From Orychophragmus violaceus (lineage: Eukaryota; Streptophyta; Magnoliopsida; Brassicales; Brassicaceae), in the NCBI GenBank assembly GCA_030180135.1, contig CM058235.1:91116535-91180534 (forward strand): 64,000 bases of DNA, in the 5' to 3' direction. This document shows positions 1 through 10,582 of this stretch, piece by piece. A program made the translations under genes and the position numbers. The notes beneath the pieces were generated by a model, which saw only the letters and a list, made by a program, of their open reading frames with translations, did no database searches and had not been told where the DNA came from. Each line of letters starts with the position of its first letter. Within the stretch, counting starts at the first letter, position 1.

Positions 1-828
1 GAGCTCCTTGACAGACAAGTTCTTGGTGTTATCAGGTTAACACTATCGAAGAATGTCGCTCACAACGTTGCGAAGGAGAAGACCACGGAAGGGCTCATGA
101 AAGTTCTCTCGGATATGTATGAGAAACCTTCAGCAAATAACAAGGTATTTCTCATGAAGAAACTTTTTCATTTAAAGATGGAAGAAGGTGGCCATGTTGC
201 AGCACACGTGAATGAATTCAACACGATTGTCAACCAATTATCGTCCGTTGAAATCGAGTTTGAAGATAAAGTGTGGGCATTGATTTTGTTGGCATCTCTG
301 CCAAATAGTTGGGAGCCAATGAGGGCAGCGGTTAGTAATTATGTGGGAAATCATAAACTTAAGTTTAATGATGTTCGAGATTGTATCCTTTCTGAAGAAG
401 TTCGTAGGATCGACTCTGGTGAAGCTTCAACGAGCTCTGCTTCCAACTTGGAAAACAGAGGCATAAGCCAAGACAGAAACAAACGGAACAATGGCAGAGC
501 GAAGTCAAGAAATGGAAGAAGTCAGTCCAAATTCAAGCAGCTTGCTGAATGTTGGAACTGTGGAAAGACGGGCCACATAAGAAAGAATTGCTGGGCAATT
601 TCAAAGAAGGAAGGCAACAAGGGAGCCGAAGCCAATACAGTCACACATGAAATTGGTGATGCATTGGTAGTATCTGCTGATTCTCCAAGAAAAGGTGAAA
701 CTCATGATGCGGCTCTAAACACCAATGAAGCGTCGATCTCCTATGTTGATAGCCCGATCGAGTCTTGGGTTCTAGACTCTGGAGCATCATTTCACACGAC
801 ACCACACCACAACATAATGGAGAACTAT
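1..828 (+). pseudogene. Copia-1 gag and start of protease (partial)
   Basis: The reading frame is open from base 1, so the true start lies upstream of the window. The protein has the gag fold common in plant copia elements (UBN2-like), then a basic spacer, then a CCHC zinc knuckle (CWNCGKTGHIRKNC) for RNA binding. The protease active-site region WVLDSGASFHTT follows. The frame is cut at 828 by Athila-1. Reading across the insertion, after removing one copy of the ACTAT duplication, the frame continues at 17112. The gag part itself is undamaged; the interruption and the later stops make the whole element dead. Confidence 0.88.
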
Positions 829-1970
829 TGATAGGTCGAGTTTTATCCCTATTCTAACTGCAAGTGCACAGTGATGTAGTTGTAGTACTTAGGGTATCGA
901 ATCCACAGGGACTCCGGTCAACGATAGATTAAGAACGATCAGATTAAACTAGGTGAAAGTAATGAGAAACTAAAGTAAGCAGAAAAGTAATCAGTAGCAG
1001 GCGAGTTTGTGAGCAAGGAAGCGAAGCGTTAGGTTTCAGGAGTTCTCAGGAAATCAGGAACACAAGCAATCAATCAATCAGGATCTAATCAATAACTGTT
1101 CTAGAACTCAAACACGGATATAGAATTCACCAACTCTCGTTGCGAGAATTCTCTAAGTCTAAGTGCAGCAATCCAAATCTCTTTGCAATTACTAACAGAT
1201 TAAACTAGCATTAATGATCAGGTTTGATATGTTCACAATTCCCCTAAACCAAATCTCTTTGCGAGTAGATCAAATTGCTCATCTAGGTTCTTTCTAGCTA
1301 ATTAACAAACTCTCGTTGTATCAATCAACCTAACATCATAATTCTGATTAGCTACTTCAGATTAAGCATTAAAAACAACCTAAATAAAGAACTAGCAGAT
1401 ATGAATCCCTACAGATTGATTTAAACTATAGTTCCATGAAATCCCTAATGAGAATCCTTCAACCTAACAGGTAAACTACTCAGACATGTTCATCGAAACA
1501 GAAAACATCTTAAGTAGAAAACCAAATATCATAAAACAGAATAATAAACAGGGGTTCGAAATCCTCTCTCTTTCGAGAGCAAGATCAGCCCCTAAGGCTC
1601 TCTGAAATAAAATAAAACTAAAGTAAAGCGTAGCCTAAACAATGGCTTAAAAACCCTTATATAATAGCTAAAACACGTTTTGGGCTTCTGTGTAAATATA
1701 TGGGCTTTCTGGGCTTTAGTGCATTAATCCTCATTCTTCATTAACGCTCGCGAGATTGTCTGCGTCGACCTTGCATCGATCGTTGCCACAGGTGTATCGA
1801 TCGATGCAGGTCTGTGAATTCGACAGTGAAGTCCATCTCTCGGGTTAAATCTCCAAAATGCTCCAGAATGCTCCAATAACTCCAATTATGCTCCAAACAT
1901 GTCTAAACCTGTAAACATACTAAAAAGACTCCAAAACATAACATAAGACTCGATAAATAAGGCATATACC
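829..1970 (-). repeat. Athila-1 3' LTR, first part
   Basis: It matches 15932-17073 almost base for base. It is the first 1142 bp (in + strand order) of the 1175-bp LTR and is broken at 1970 by Copia-2, whose ATACC target duplication is 1966-1970. It contains one palindrome pair with cores at 1777 and 1798. Confidence 0.93.
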
Positions 1971-2652
1971 TGAAGGATTATTGTGTTTTACCATGGTTCA
2001 ATTCCCAATTGCAACCTAGCACATAATCTTAAACAGATCTAGGTTCTTGTAATCGAATCATAAAACAAACCTGGACATTACCTTTTGCAGCGGAATAATG
2101 GTAATGACGAGATCAACAGAACAGATGAGAACCTGTTCCTCCTTGGTATCCACACGCTTACAAGCACGGATAGGCTGCTAGACCGAGATGGAAGAACAAC
2201 AAAGAGAGAGAGGCTCGAGAGAGAGAGATGAGCCGAGGCTGCCATCTCCAAAATCGCAGACAAAAAGAATGCCAGGGTTTCTCAACCCTTGTTGCCTTCT
2301 TATTTCACTAATGGGCCCAAGTTTAATTAATTAATTAAACTAATGGTCCATTAGACTTTTGGGCCCAAGATACAAATCAGACAAAAGCCCATTTGTTGTC
2401 TGCCCAACTCTCTGTACAAATACCGTAAATGCCTTAGCATCTTACCGTATTAATTCCATCTTAACTTTCCCGTTAGCTATGGTGTGTGACCCTTAGGGAT
2501 CATACAATACTGGTAATAAGTCCTAAACTTATAGATCATGAGCGGGCTCTAGCAAGTCATCATGATCACCCAGTATTTATGACTTATGTCTGATCTCGAC
2601 ACTTATCATACCTTTTAGAGATAGTACGGTAGATTTCAGGACATTCCCAACA
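1971..2652 (-). repeat. Copia-2 3' LTR
   Basis: It starts TGAAGG and ends CCCAACA, and is 682 bp long, the same as 8448-9129. The short open frame inside it is a shadow and appears in both copies. Confidence 0.95.
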
Positions 2653-3540
2653 ATCTCCCACTTGTACTGGAATCCTACACAGGACATTCCCAACAATCTC
2701 CCGATTGTACTGGAATCCTACATTCCCTAATCCTTTTGTCTCAATATCTCAATCTGGCATAAGGCAAGATGCGTGTCATCCTTATATAGCCAGACCATGT
2801 TCATCGGACCAGATTTGATACTGACAATGCAAACGACTTGGGCAAGTCCGTTTGGGAGTGGCCACTCTCTTACCAGCTATCAAGTCTCCGATTGGCCTAG
2901 AGATATTACCTCCGTTATACGGCAGGGACAAATCCCATCTTGTTCCATCACTATGAACTACACACTTCATAATACACCCAACCAAGGTCCTTATAGCTCC
3001 CAGTTACGAAACAGCGTTAGATAATGATCAAAGTGCATCACTCCATTTGCAGCCACATGCATGCGAACTCAGGTCTAAGGACTATACTCTATAGTCGTAT
3101 ATGAGAACCTCTTATGACACATATATTAATATCTTGTAGAGTTCTCATCAGCGGGCCATGTCCGGTCATATGCTCCCCTACATATTCCTATGTGTCGACT
3201 TTGATGCCGCGCATCTATGACCCCTCGAAACCTGGTCATAAGTCTCAACACAATCTAGTCTCAAGCGGTTGTTGGTGTTCCAATTTCAACAACCTTCGAC
3301 TATGGACACTATGATTTATGTCATTTCGTTAAATATGGGGTTTCAGGATCAAGTCTTACTCATGTACTTCGATGGCCCATATATAATGACATGAATCATT
3401 TTGGAACGATTATTTATATCACAGTTAAAATAATCCAGAAATCATAGATTTCATAAACATAAAATATTATGTTTACATGAACTTTTCAAAACAACTAAGT
3501 AAAGCCCTTTACAAACTCCCACTGAAATTAAGACTACATC
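2653..3540 (-). other. Copia-2 3' non-coding region
   Basis: This lies between the RNase H relic and the 3' LTR. It holds a tandem duplication of the motif next to the LTR (around 2641-2720) and a block shared with Copia-3, Copia-4 and the fragment at 21121. The shared block includes the dyad GACTATA-CTC-TATAGTC at 3080-3096. No coding region is supported here. Confidence 0.75.
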
Positions 3541-5900
3541 TTAATTTCACTCATCCTACAGCTACAATCCGCGACTCGTGCTTAGGCATAAGAAGTGGCT
3601 TCGTTAATAGATTAGCAACGTTCTCAATCGATGAAACTTGCTTATCTACTTAACACCTCTGTCATTTATCTCACGGAATAGGTTATACCTACCCTCAAGG
3701 TGTTTGGATCTCTGATGTGCAGCTAGTCTCATCTATGCTGGGAATCACATCAAGTTCAGTGATGAACTTTTCTTTCCAAACAGCCTCTTTCGCCGCTTCT
3801 CAAGCTGCGAAATGTTCAGCTTAAGTCATGGAGTCAGCAACAGTGCCTTGCACCGCCAGTCAGACACAAGATATAGCCGGACTGTGACCGGGAATTATCT
3901 TTGTCTGTTGGAAACTTGCCTTTCAGACTCTATCGACTTGTAGCACCTCACTTTCTCCGTAAATCAAGAACTTATCCTTAGTATTTCTCAAATACTTTAG
4001 GATATTCTTTACGGCAATCCAGTGATTCTTTGCTGGATTTGACTGGTCTTTACTTGTCTTGCTTAACATTAAAGCATACTCAAAACAAGTACGTGTCATG
4101 GCATACATGATAGATCCAATTTCCTACGCATATGGAATCTCATCCATGCATTCAAGCTCAGCAGTTATCGTAGGATACTGTATCTTGCTTAACTTAATGC
4201 CATGTGACATTGGCATAAAACCCTTCTTGGATTGCTCAAAACGTGTAGGACTTTGTCAATGTAAGAATCCTGACTTTGTCCTACCAGCTCTTCTGGATCT
4301 CTATCTTTAGATCCAGAATCCAAGAACTACGTGGCTTTACCCATGTCAATCACAAAACCAACTCCCAAGCCAGTCCTTTACCGACTGCAGTATTGGGACG
4401 TTATTTCCGAGAATCAGTATGTCATCGACATACATTATGAGAAATGCAATAGGACTTACACATAGTGTAATTTTTCGGAGTCCGGGCTCACTTTCGCTTC
4501 TTTGAATTTCGCAGGTTAGTCACTTTCAATGATCATCAGATCATGTGAACTTTCAATGATCATCAGGTTCAACTAATGACGAGAAATCACTCTCGGATTA
4601 GTGACTGATTCATTCATATCTGCGAACTTCAGGCTCTACAGGTGTAGATTCTACAGAAATCTGTAAATCCATCCGCTGCTCTCCCTCAACAGGTTGAGCA
4701 GCCTCCTGTATTTCTCGAATTTCTTCGAGTTATACTTTTACTCCCACTGTTCTTCTTGGAAAGTAACTTCCCTTCTTAGAAAACAGAATGGACGTAAAAG
4801 TAACAAGCCTTGGTTTCCCTAGGACAACCAGCGAAGTAGCACAACTACAAATACTCAGTAAAGACGAATTTGGATCGATTCCAATCCACATTTACGTGGT
4901 GTCTTTCAACTGATATTGGTGGAACTATTTCAGCGTAAACTTAGATATTTTAGAGCGTTATTCTTAAAGAATATCATGGAAGATTCGTGTGACTCATCTT
5001 TGATCATTTCTAATAAGATCTGATTCTTTCTCACAGAAATACCTCAAGGTTTTCAGGAGAATTGAGCTGTGAAACGACTTCACACACATTCAGATGATCA
5101 CACCATTAATGACTCAAGTATTCTCACTCGTGATCTAATCCAGAGTCTTAATACTTCTGTCACTCAGATTCTATACCTCATTCTGGAACTCTTTCGACCA
5201 TGTCAAAGAATTCCGACTTGTGTCTCATCAAATGAACACAGTCTTACTCACTGAAGTAATCAGTAGAGACAATGAAGTACAGGAAATTTTCTCTGGCATT
5301 ACTGCTCATCGGGCCACATACATGAGTATGTTCAAGGTCCAATAAGCCTTTGGGCCTTTCTCTAGCTCGGCTAAGATGGGCCCTTTGTATTTTGGTCCAG
5401 TAAGCAGAATTCAAGTCTCATAAGATATCCAATCAAATGAGCCCAAAAGTCCATAACTATGGGATTTCTGAATTCGACTCACTCTATGTGACCAAAACTT
5501 TTACGCCAAGAAAAATCAGGTTTAATTCATCAGATTTAAACCAATTCGGTATTTATGTTACATTTAGGCACTCTTTGGTTTAAGATATAAAACCCATTCC
5601 TTGAATAGGGTGCTACAATTAACATTTCATTAAGATCAAAAGAACAAAACTTGTCTTTTATCAAAATGAAAAACATTCAAATTCTTACAAGAAAATGAAA
5701 AACAACTCTGCTTAAAGCAGGTACATTGTAGCAATTACTTAATACAAAACCAAGCCTCAAAGGCATCTACAAGTGAAAACCCTACGGCTGAGGCAGCATC
5801 AATAGCTCCTTCCAGACACGCAGTTCCACTTGCCCTTCCTTCAACGTTTTTACTGTTGCTCAGGCTCTGCATATTATAACAAATATCAGTGCCACAACCA
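3540..5900 (-). pseudogene. Copia-2 pol relic (integrase, RT, RNase H remnants)
   Basis: Read on the minus strand, short stretches match Copia-4 in order: an integrase start (around 5230-5400), an RT YVDD motif (about 4410-4436), and an RNase H-side stretch (3923-4108, with NHWIAVKNILKYLR as in Copia-4). Stops and frame changes lie between every piece, and the region is shorter than in Copia-4. It cannot give a working polymerase. Copia-3 shows the same kind of decay, so the damage probably predates both insertions. Confidence 0.8.
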
Positions 5901-5911
5901 GTATTCAATAC

Positions 5912-6802
5912 CTATAAGGTATAACTTGAAGTAATAACATGAATACCTGAGGAAGTAGTCTCATACATCGACTTTAACTCCTCATAATCTTCCATGAATT
6001 TAATGCAATTTCTCTTCCAATGCCCAGTCTCTTTACAGTAGCAGCACTTACCAACGTAAGAGGTATCTGACTCGGGCTCAGAAGTCACACGCTTGCCATG
6101 ATTCAAAATCTGGACAACTTTGTCTTCACCCTTGTCAGCACTAGGTTTTGTAAACCTACCCTTCTCTTTCATGAGATTGTACAGGGTACTCTTCACGTTT
6201 GGCTCAACTGTTTTGAGCATATCATGCAGTTCAGTCAACGTCTTCGTTAAGCCTTTGTTGATATAGTTCCTTCTGAACTTATCATAGCTTGACGGCAGTG
6301 ACTGCAGAATGATCTCAGTTGCCAATTCTTGGCTAACTTGATAATCCAGTTTCCTCAGGTTATCAATGTAACCCATCATTTTACTGACATGAGGACTTAC
6401 TGGATGATCATTTGGTAGCTTGCAGCTAGTGAGAGATTTAACCAACTGGTATCTCTCCACTCTTACCTGCTCCTGAAATTTCAATTTCAGGCTGCTGATC
6501 ATCTCTATTGGCGACTCCATGTTCTCATATTGCTTCCGCAAATCTGAGTCCATGGTAGCCAATATCAGACCATGCACATCTACCGCATCATCATAATGCT
6601 TATTCCAAGCATTATATACTGCATGAGAGGCATTGGACTCGATCCTCACGGGGAGAGCTCTCTCAAGGACATAGTCCTTTCTCTCCTGCCTAAGGACTAG
6701 CCTTAGGTTCCGCGACCAAGTCAAGAAATTTGATCCGTTCAGTTTGTCCATCTCAAGGACAGACCGGATCGAGAAAGTGTTTTGATTGTTTGTGCTAGTC
6801 AT
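5912..6802 (-). CDS. Copia-2 Gag (open)
   Basis: A 296-residue Gag that forms the virus-like particle and packages the element's RNA. It starts MTSTNNQNTFSIRSVLEMDK, close to the N terminus of the Copia-4 polyprotein, and shares WSRNLRLVL, a SPIEM segment and the LPSSYDKF stretch with it. A CCHC zinc knuckle (CCYCKETGHWKRNC) lies near residue 250. The frame has no internal stop and ends shortly after the knuckle, where Copia-4 continues into protease. An intact Gag beside a dead pol suggests selection for, or very recent descent from, a gag-only element. Confidence 0.88.
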   Translation of the reverse strand: MTSTNNQNTFSIRSVLEMDKLNGSNFLTWSRNLRLVLRQERKDYVLERALPVRIESNASHAVYNAWNKHYDDAVDVHGLILATMDSDLRKQYENMESPIEMISSLKLKFQEQVRVERYQLVKSLTSCKLPNDHPVSPHVSKMMGYIDNLRKLDYQVSQELATEIILQSLPSSYDKFRRNYINKGLTKTLTELHDMLKTVEPNVKSTLYNLMKEKGRFTKPSADKGEDKVVQILNHGKRVTSEPESDTSYVGKCCYCKETGHWKRNCIKFMEDYEELKSMYETTSSGIHVITSSYTL

Positions 6803-8433
6803 AACTGAAATTTAGAGATAAATAGAGTTTTAGTTATTTAGTTCATAAAAGAGTAATCTTAATAACTTATAAGAAAACTCGCATTGCATTCAAAATTTCT
6901 TTGTTTAACCTCATAAGAATGCAATGATTCCGAGACCCATGTTCAACTAAATCCAAAGTGGGCCACTGGCCGTCACCCGGAATTAGCTTTACTTGGTAAG
7001 CATACACACAACTAGTTATAACCATATAACTCTCGGTTGTGGATTGGGCCCAAGGCCCAAAACACCAGATGTCTCAAGGCCCGGGACTCCCGATGGCCCA
7101 GTCAAGGAAACCAATCTCTTACAGCCAAATAATCACTAAAGTCTGGGACTCCCAATGAAATTAGTGACTATATACTACTTTACTTACGCGAAAACAGACA
7201 CCTCACACTGTAAGCCATATCTGTAATCGAATAAGCGTTAAGTAGCTGACAAGATTGGAAAGACATCCAATCTTGATATTGTTTTTGAGGATTTCAAGTT
7301 TTATTTCCAAAAATAGAAGATTACTATTTTGGGAAACTTACTTCTTTTAGAAACTTTCTAAATTTAGAAACATACTAAAAATAGAAATTTCTAATTTAAT
7401 ATTTTATAAATATTTTCGGGTTGGGTCACAAATTATAGGCCCAATTCTTGGCCCAAGACCATAGAATTCCAGTTGGCCCAATAATTTGACATAACCGAGT
7501 CGGTTTATTAATTCTGGTCCAAGACCAAATTAACTATCAAAACCATCAGTTATTTACTAAACCAGACCAGCTCTAAATTATTTGGTCCAACCAAATCAAA
7601 CTTAGACCAGCCTTCGGTTTAGGTCAAAATTCAATTTTTTGAATTTCAATCCGGTTTAACTAGAAATTAAATAATTTGCAGCAAACCGCGATTTGGGTTA
7701 ACGCTTAAACCATACATTAATTAAATAATTAATGATTAATACATTAAAGAATCTTATGAATCTTAAATAATCGTGATCTTTACATAATGTAATCATTCAC
7801 ATTCTTATGCGATTTATACATGTTAACAATCGACATTCACATGTTAACAAATCACATAAGACAAAAAACATGTGATTGTTTACATAAGACAAAAACATTC
7901 ATTAACCAAATCGAATCATCGTTTCTCTTAATTAATAAACAAAGTCAACAGCACTTAATTCAATTTAATCAATCAATCGATTCATACAATAAAGTCAAAC
8001 ACGTTTTTGACCTAAGTCAACATGCGATCGAAATTAATAATGCTTTTCACTTTCGATCATGTGATCTTCGCTAGAAGACAAAACGATTATAAACCCTAAC
8101 AAACCTTATAATCAATCGTGACAATTTTAGAAATTGACAAACAAAGCGATTCTTGTGACATTCAATTATTATAATCAACTTTGACTTTTCCATTCACATA
8201 AGGACAAAATCGCTATTAACATTAACAAACCTAAAAACGATTTTGACTCAATTCAATAATGATGAATCACGACATCATACATCATCGATCATCAACTCAT
8301 TAAGCAAAGTCAAATTACGAACATCATTTAGCGGTTATTCAAGTATTGCTAACCTATTCAATAATTGATCATGACATCAATTATAAAGCGTTTGACAATT
8401 CTATGATCCAAAAGGCAAAAACCTAACGACCTA
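6803..8433 (-). other. Copia-2 5' leader
   Basis: About 1.6 kb between the primer site and gag, AT-rich, with no supported gene. It carries the hairpin GGCC-ACT-GGCC at 6961-6971, within the conserved block 6958-6978, which also occurs upstream of gag in Copia-3 and Copia-4. Unlike their leaders it shows no CGATCG palindrome pairs. Confidence 0.7.
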
Positions 8434-8446
8434 GGCTCTGATACCA
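8434..8446 (-). other. Copia-2 primer binding site (initiator tRNA-Met type)
   Basis: On the minus strand it reads TGGTATCAGAGCC, the usual copia priming sequence, one base from the 5' LTR. It fixes the element's orientation. Confidence 0.92.
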
Positions 8447-8447
8447 C

Positions 8448-9129
8448 TGAAGGATTATTGTGTTTTACCATGGTTCAATTCCCAATTGCAACCTAGCACA
8501 TAATCTTAAACAGATCTAGGTTCTTGTAATCGAATCATAAAACAAACCTGGACATTACCTTTTGCAGCGGAATAATGGTAATGACGAGATCAACAGAACA
8601 GATGAGAACCTGTTCCTCCTTGGTATCCACACGCTTACAAGCACGGATAGGCTGCTAGACCGAGATGGAAGAACAACAAAGAGAGAGAGGCTCGAGAGAG
8701 AGAGATGAGCCGCGGCTGCCATCTCCAAAATCGCAGACAAAAAGAATGCCAGGGTTTCTCAACCCTTGTTGCCTTCTTATTTCACTAATGGGCCCAAGTT
8801 TAATTAATTAATTAAACTAATGGTCCATTAGACTTTTGGGCCCAAGATACAAATCAGACAAAAGCCCATTTGTTGTCTGCCCAACTCTCTGTACAAATAC
8901 CGTAAATGCCTTAGCATCTTACCGTATTAATTCCATCTTAACTTTCCCGTTAGCTATGGTGTGTGACCCTTAGGGATCATACAATACTGGTAATAAGTCC
9001 TAAACTTATAGATCATGAGCGGGCTCTAGCAAGTCATCATGATCACCCAGTATTTATGACTTATGTCTGATCTCGACACTTATCATACCTTTTAGAGATA
9101 GTACGGTAGATTTCAGGACATTCCCAACA
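8448..9129 (-). repeat. Copia-2 5' LTR
   Basis: 682 bp, starting TGAAGG and ending CCCAACA. It is practically identical to 1971-2652. Confidence 0.95.
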
Positions 9130-9167
9130 ATACCATGGTTAAAACCGGTAAAATCCATGGTATATCA
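9130..9167 (-). repeat. Athila-1 3' LTR, remaining end
   Basis: Bases 9130-9134 are the second ATACC duplication made by Copia-2. Bases 9135-9167 are the last 33 bp of the LTR and end in ATATCA. 1142 plus 33 equals the 1175 bp of the intact partner at 15932-17106. Confidence 0.92.
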
Positions 9168-9181
9168 ACTCCCCCACACTT
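9168..9181 (-). other. Athila-1 polypurine tract
   Basis: On the minus strand, AAGTGTGGGGGAGT directly abuts the 3' LTR. This is where plus-strand DNA synthesis would be primed. Two further copies of the same tract occur inside the element (see findings). Confidence 0.85.
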
Positions 9182-10582
9182 AGCTCTTGCTTGTCCTCAA
9201 GCAAGTAAAGAACCAAAGTATAAGAGAAGAAGTTTGAAAACTCAGAAACTCATTTCGTCCTAGGAACTTTCGCATTCACATTCACTTAGTAAGCCACTGA
9301 AAACTTTCCTACAGAACTCAAGACCACAATGTACTTCCCCCACACTTAGCAACTGTCCCAAGTAAACTCCACAATCACATTCACGCATTCAAATTCTCCC
9401 TACTGACTTCTGCAAGTATTTAAGTGCGGTCTCACCTAAGGAGTATCGATCAAAGGCACATGGATTCTTACCTTATCAGCTCTAGACCACCATACTATCT
9501 TTCTCTAGTCCCTTTCTTCTCTTTCCCTTCCTTAACAACTGATTTTTCCCACATTGGGTATCATTTTATTTTTTTTATCAGTGTTCTTCCCGTTATGGGG
9601 TGTACTTTGGACACATTCCATGGATCGCACAGGAGATAATAGGGGTCTCTACCACTCCCATGACCACTTCGGAGTTACTAACTCATCCTCAGTTTATTAT
9701 CTTTTTTTTTTTTTTTTACTTTATGGAAGGGGAGAAGGGAACTAGATAGGACAGGTTTACAAGCTGTGTCAGAACTAGCAAAGGAACCCGACACAAAGTA
9801 TACCAAGCCCTTAGGTGAGAAAATCTAAGTCAGTATTAGGGGTGAAGTCAGTAAAAGGATCCTTTGATACCTGAAGTGATGTGGGTGTCCTCAGTAGGTT
9901 GATCCGTGATGGGGTTTTCTAATAGTCATAGATTAATCTGCAGCTTCATCTCAATGGTCACTTAAATTCCTGCAAATGCTGCTAATCTTCTCAAAAAATC
10001 ATTGTTTCCTACTTAAACAAATTTTGACTCGAAAAACAAATTTTTAAAATTTAACTGACTCTTAAGAAAACAAAAGAAAGTAATTAGTAGAACCTCCCCC
10101 ACACTTAAGACACACTGTCCCCAGTAGTGTCAAGCAAGGGATTGGTTAAAAGAAAGAAAACAAAAATTAGTGAATTGAACGGTTAGTTCTCTCGGGTTTT
10201 ACCTCTGTCGCAGTCAGGCATCGATCGTTGCACTAGGTGCACCGACCGTTGATGTGCGATTTTCGTTGGGGATCGATCGTTGCTCAGGACCGCAACGATC
10301 GCTGCAATGCGATTCTTTCGTATTGTGACGATCGACACAATGGTGTGTCGATCGACGCACTGCGTTTTTCACGAACAATCAGCAAGTTAGCAGGTTAATC
10401 CGTCGGTTTATGTCAATTTTCAATCCTGCAAGCTGAAAACACTAGAAACAGAGTAAAACTGAAACAACAAATGTATCAAATCATGCCAAACCATCCAAAC
10501 ATAATAGAATCCTAAGAAAATAAGAAAAGTGCAAAAGAAAGGAAAAAGTCAGAATACAGAACCGAAAGTATGGAGACTACTC
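9182..10582 (-). other. Athila-1 3' non-coding region
   Basis: About 1.4 kb between the second ORF and the polypurine tract. It contains a T-run around 9700-9718, extra polypurine-like tracts near 9335 and 10095, and a cluster of CGATCG-type palindromes at 10215-10360. No open frame with a recognisable product was found. Confidence 0.7.
10215..10360. repeat. Palindrome-pair cluster in Athila-1 3' region
   Basis: Three pairs: cores at 10222/10243, 10274/10296 and 10329/10349 (spacings 21, 22, 20). Arms include GCAT..TTGC, GCAA and GTGT..ACGC types. Confidence 0.8.

Larger units (their letters stand above)
1971..9129 (-). mobile_element. Copia-2, young non-autonomous copia element
   Basis: Two 682-bp LTRs (1971-2652 and 8448-9129) are flanked by ATACC at 1966-1970 and 9130-9134. 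An initiator-Met primer site next to the right LTR sets the orientation as minus. The order is 5' LTR, leader of about 1.6 kb, intact gag, degenerate pol, 3' non-coding block, 3' LTR. I see only one LTR difference (near 2231 versus 8708), so the insertion is recent although pol is full of stops. It probably moved using proteins supplied by a relative such as Copia-4. Confidence 0.93.

Noticed and set aside
2078..2263. 61-residue open frame, also at 8555-8740
   Set aside because: It lies in both LTR copies of Copia-2 and encodes only low-complexity Ser/Leu sequence. It is explained by LTR identity.
10200..10380. CRISPR-like array of short palindromic repeats
   Set aside because: Repeats are variable, come in pairs without constant repeat and unique spacer, and the DNA is plant nuclear.
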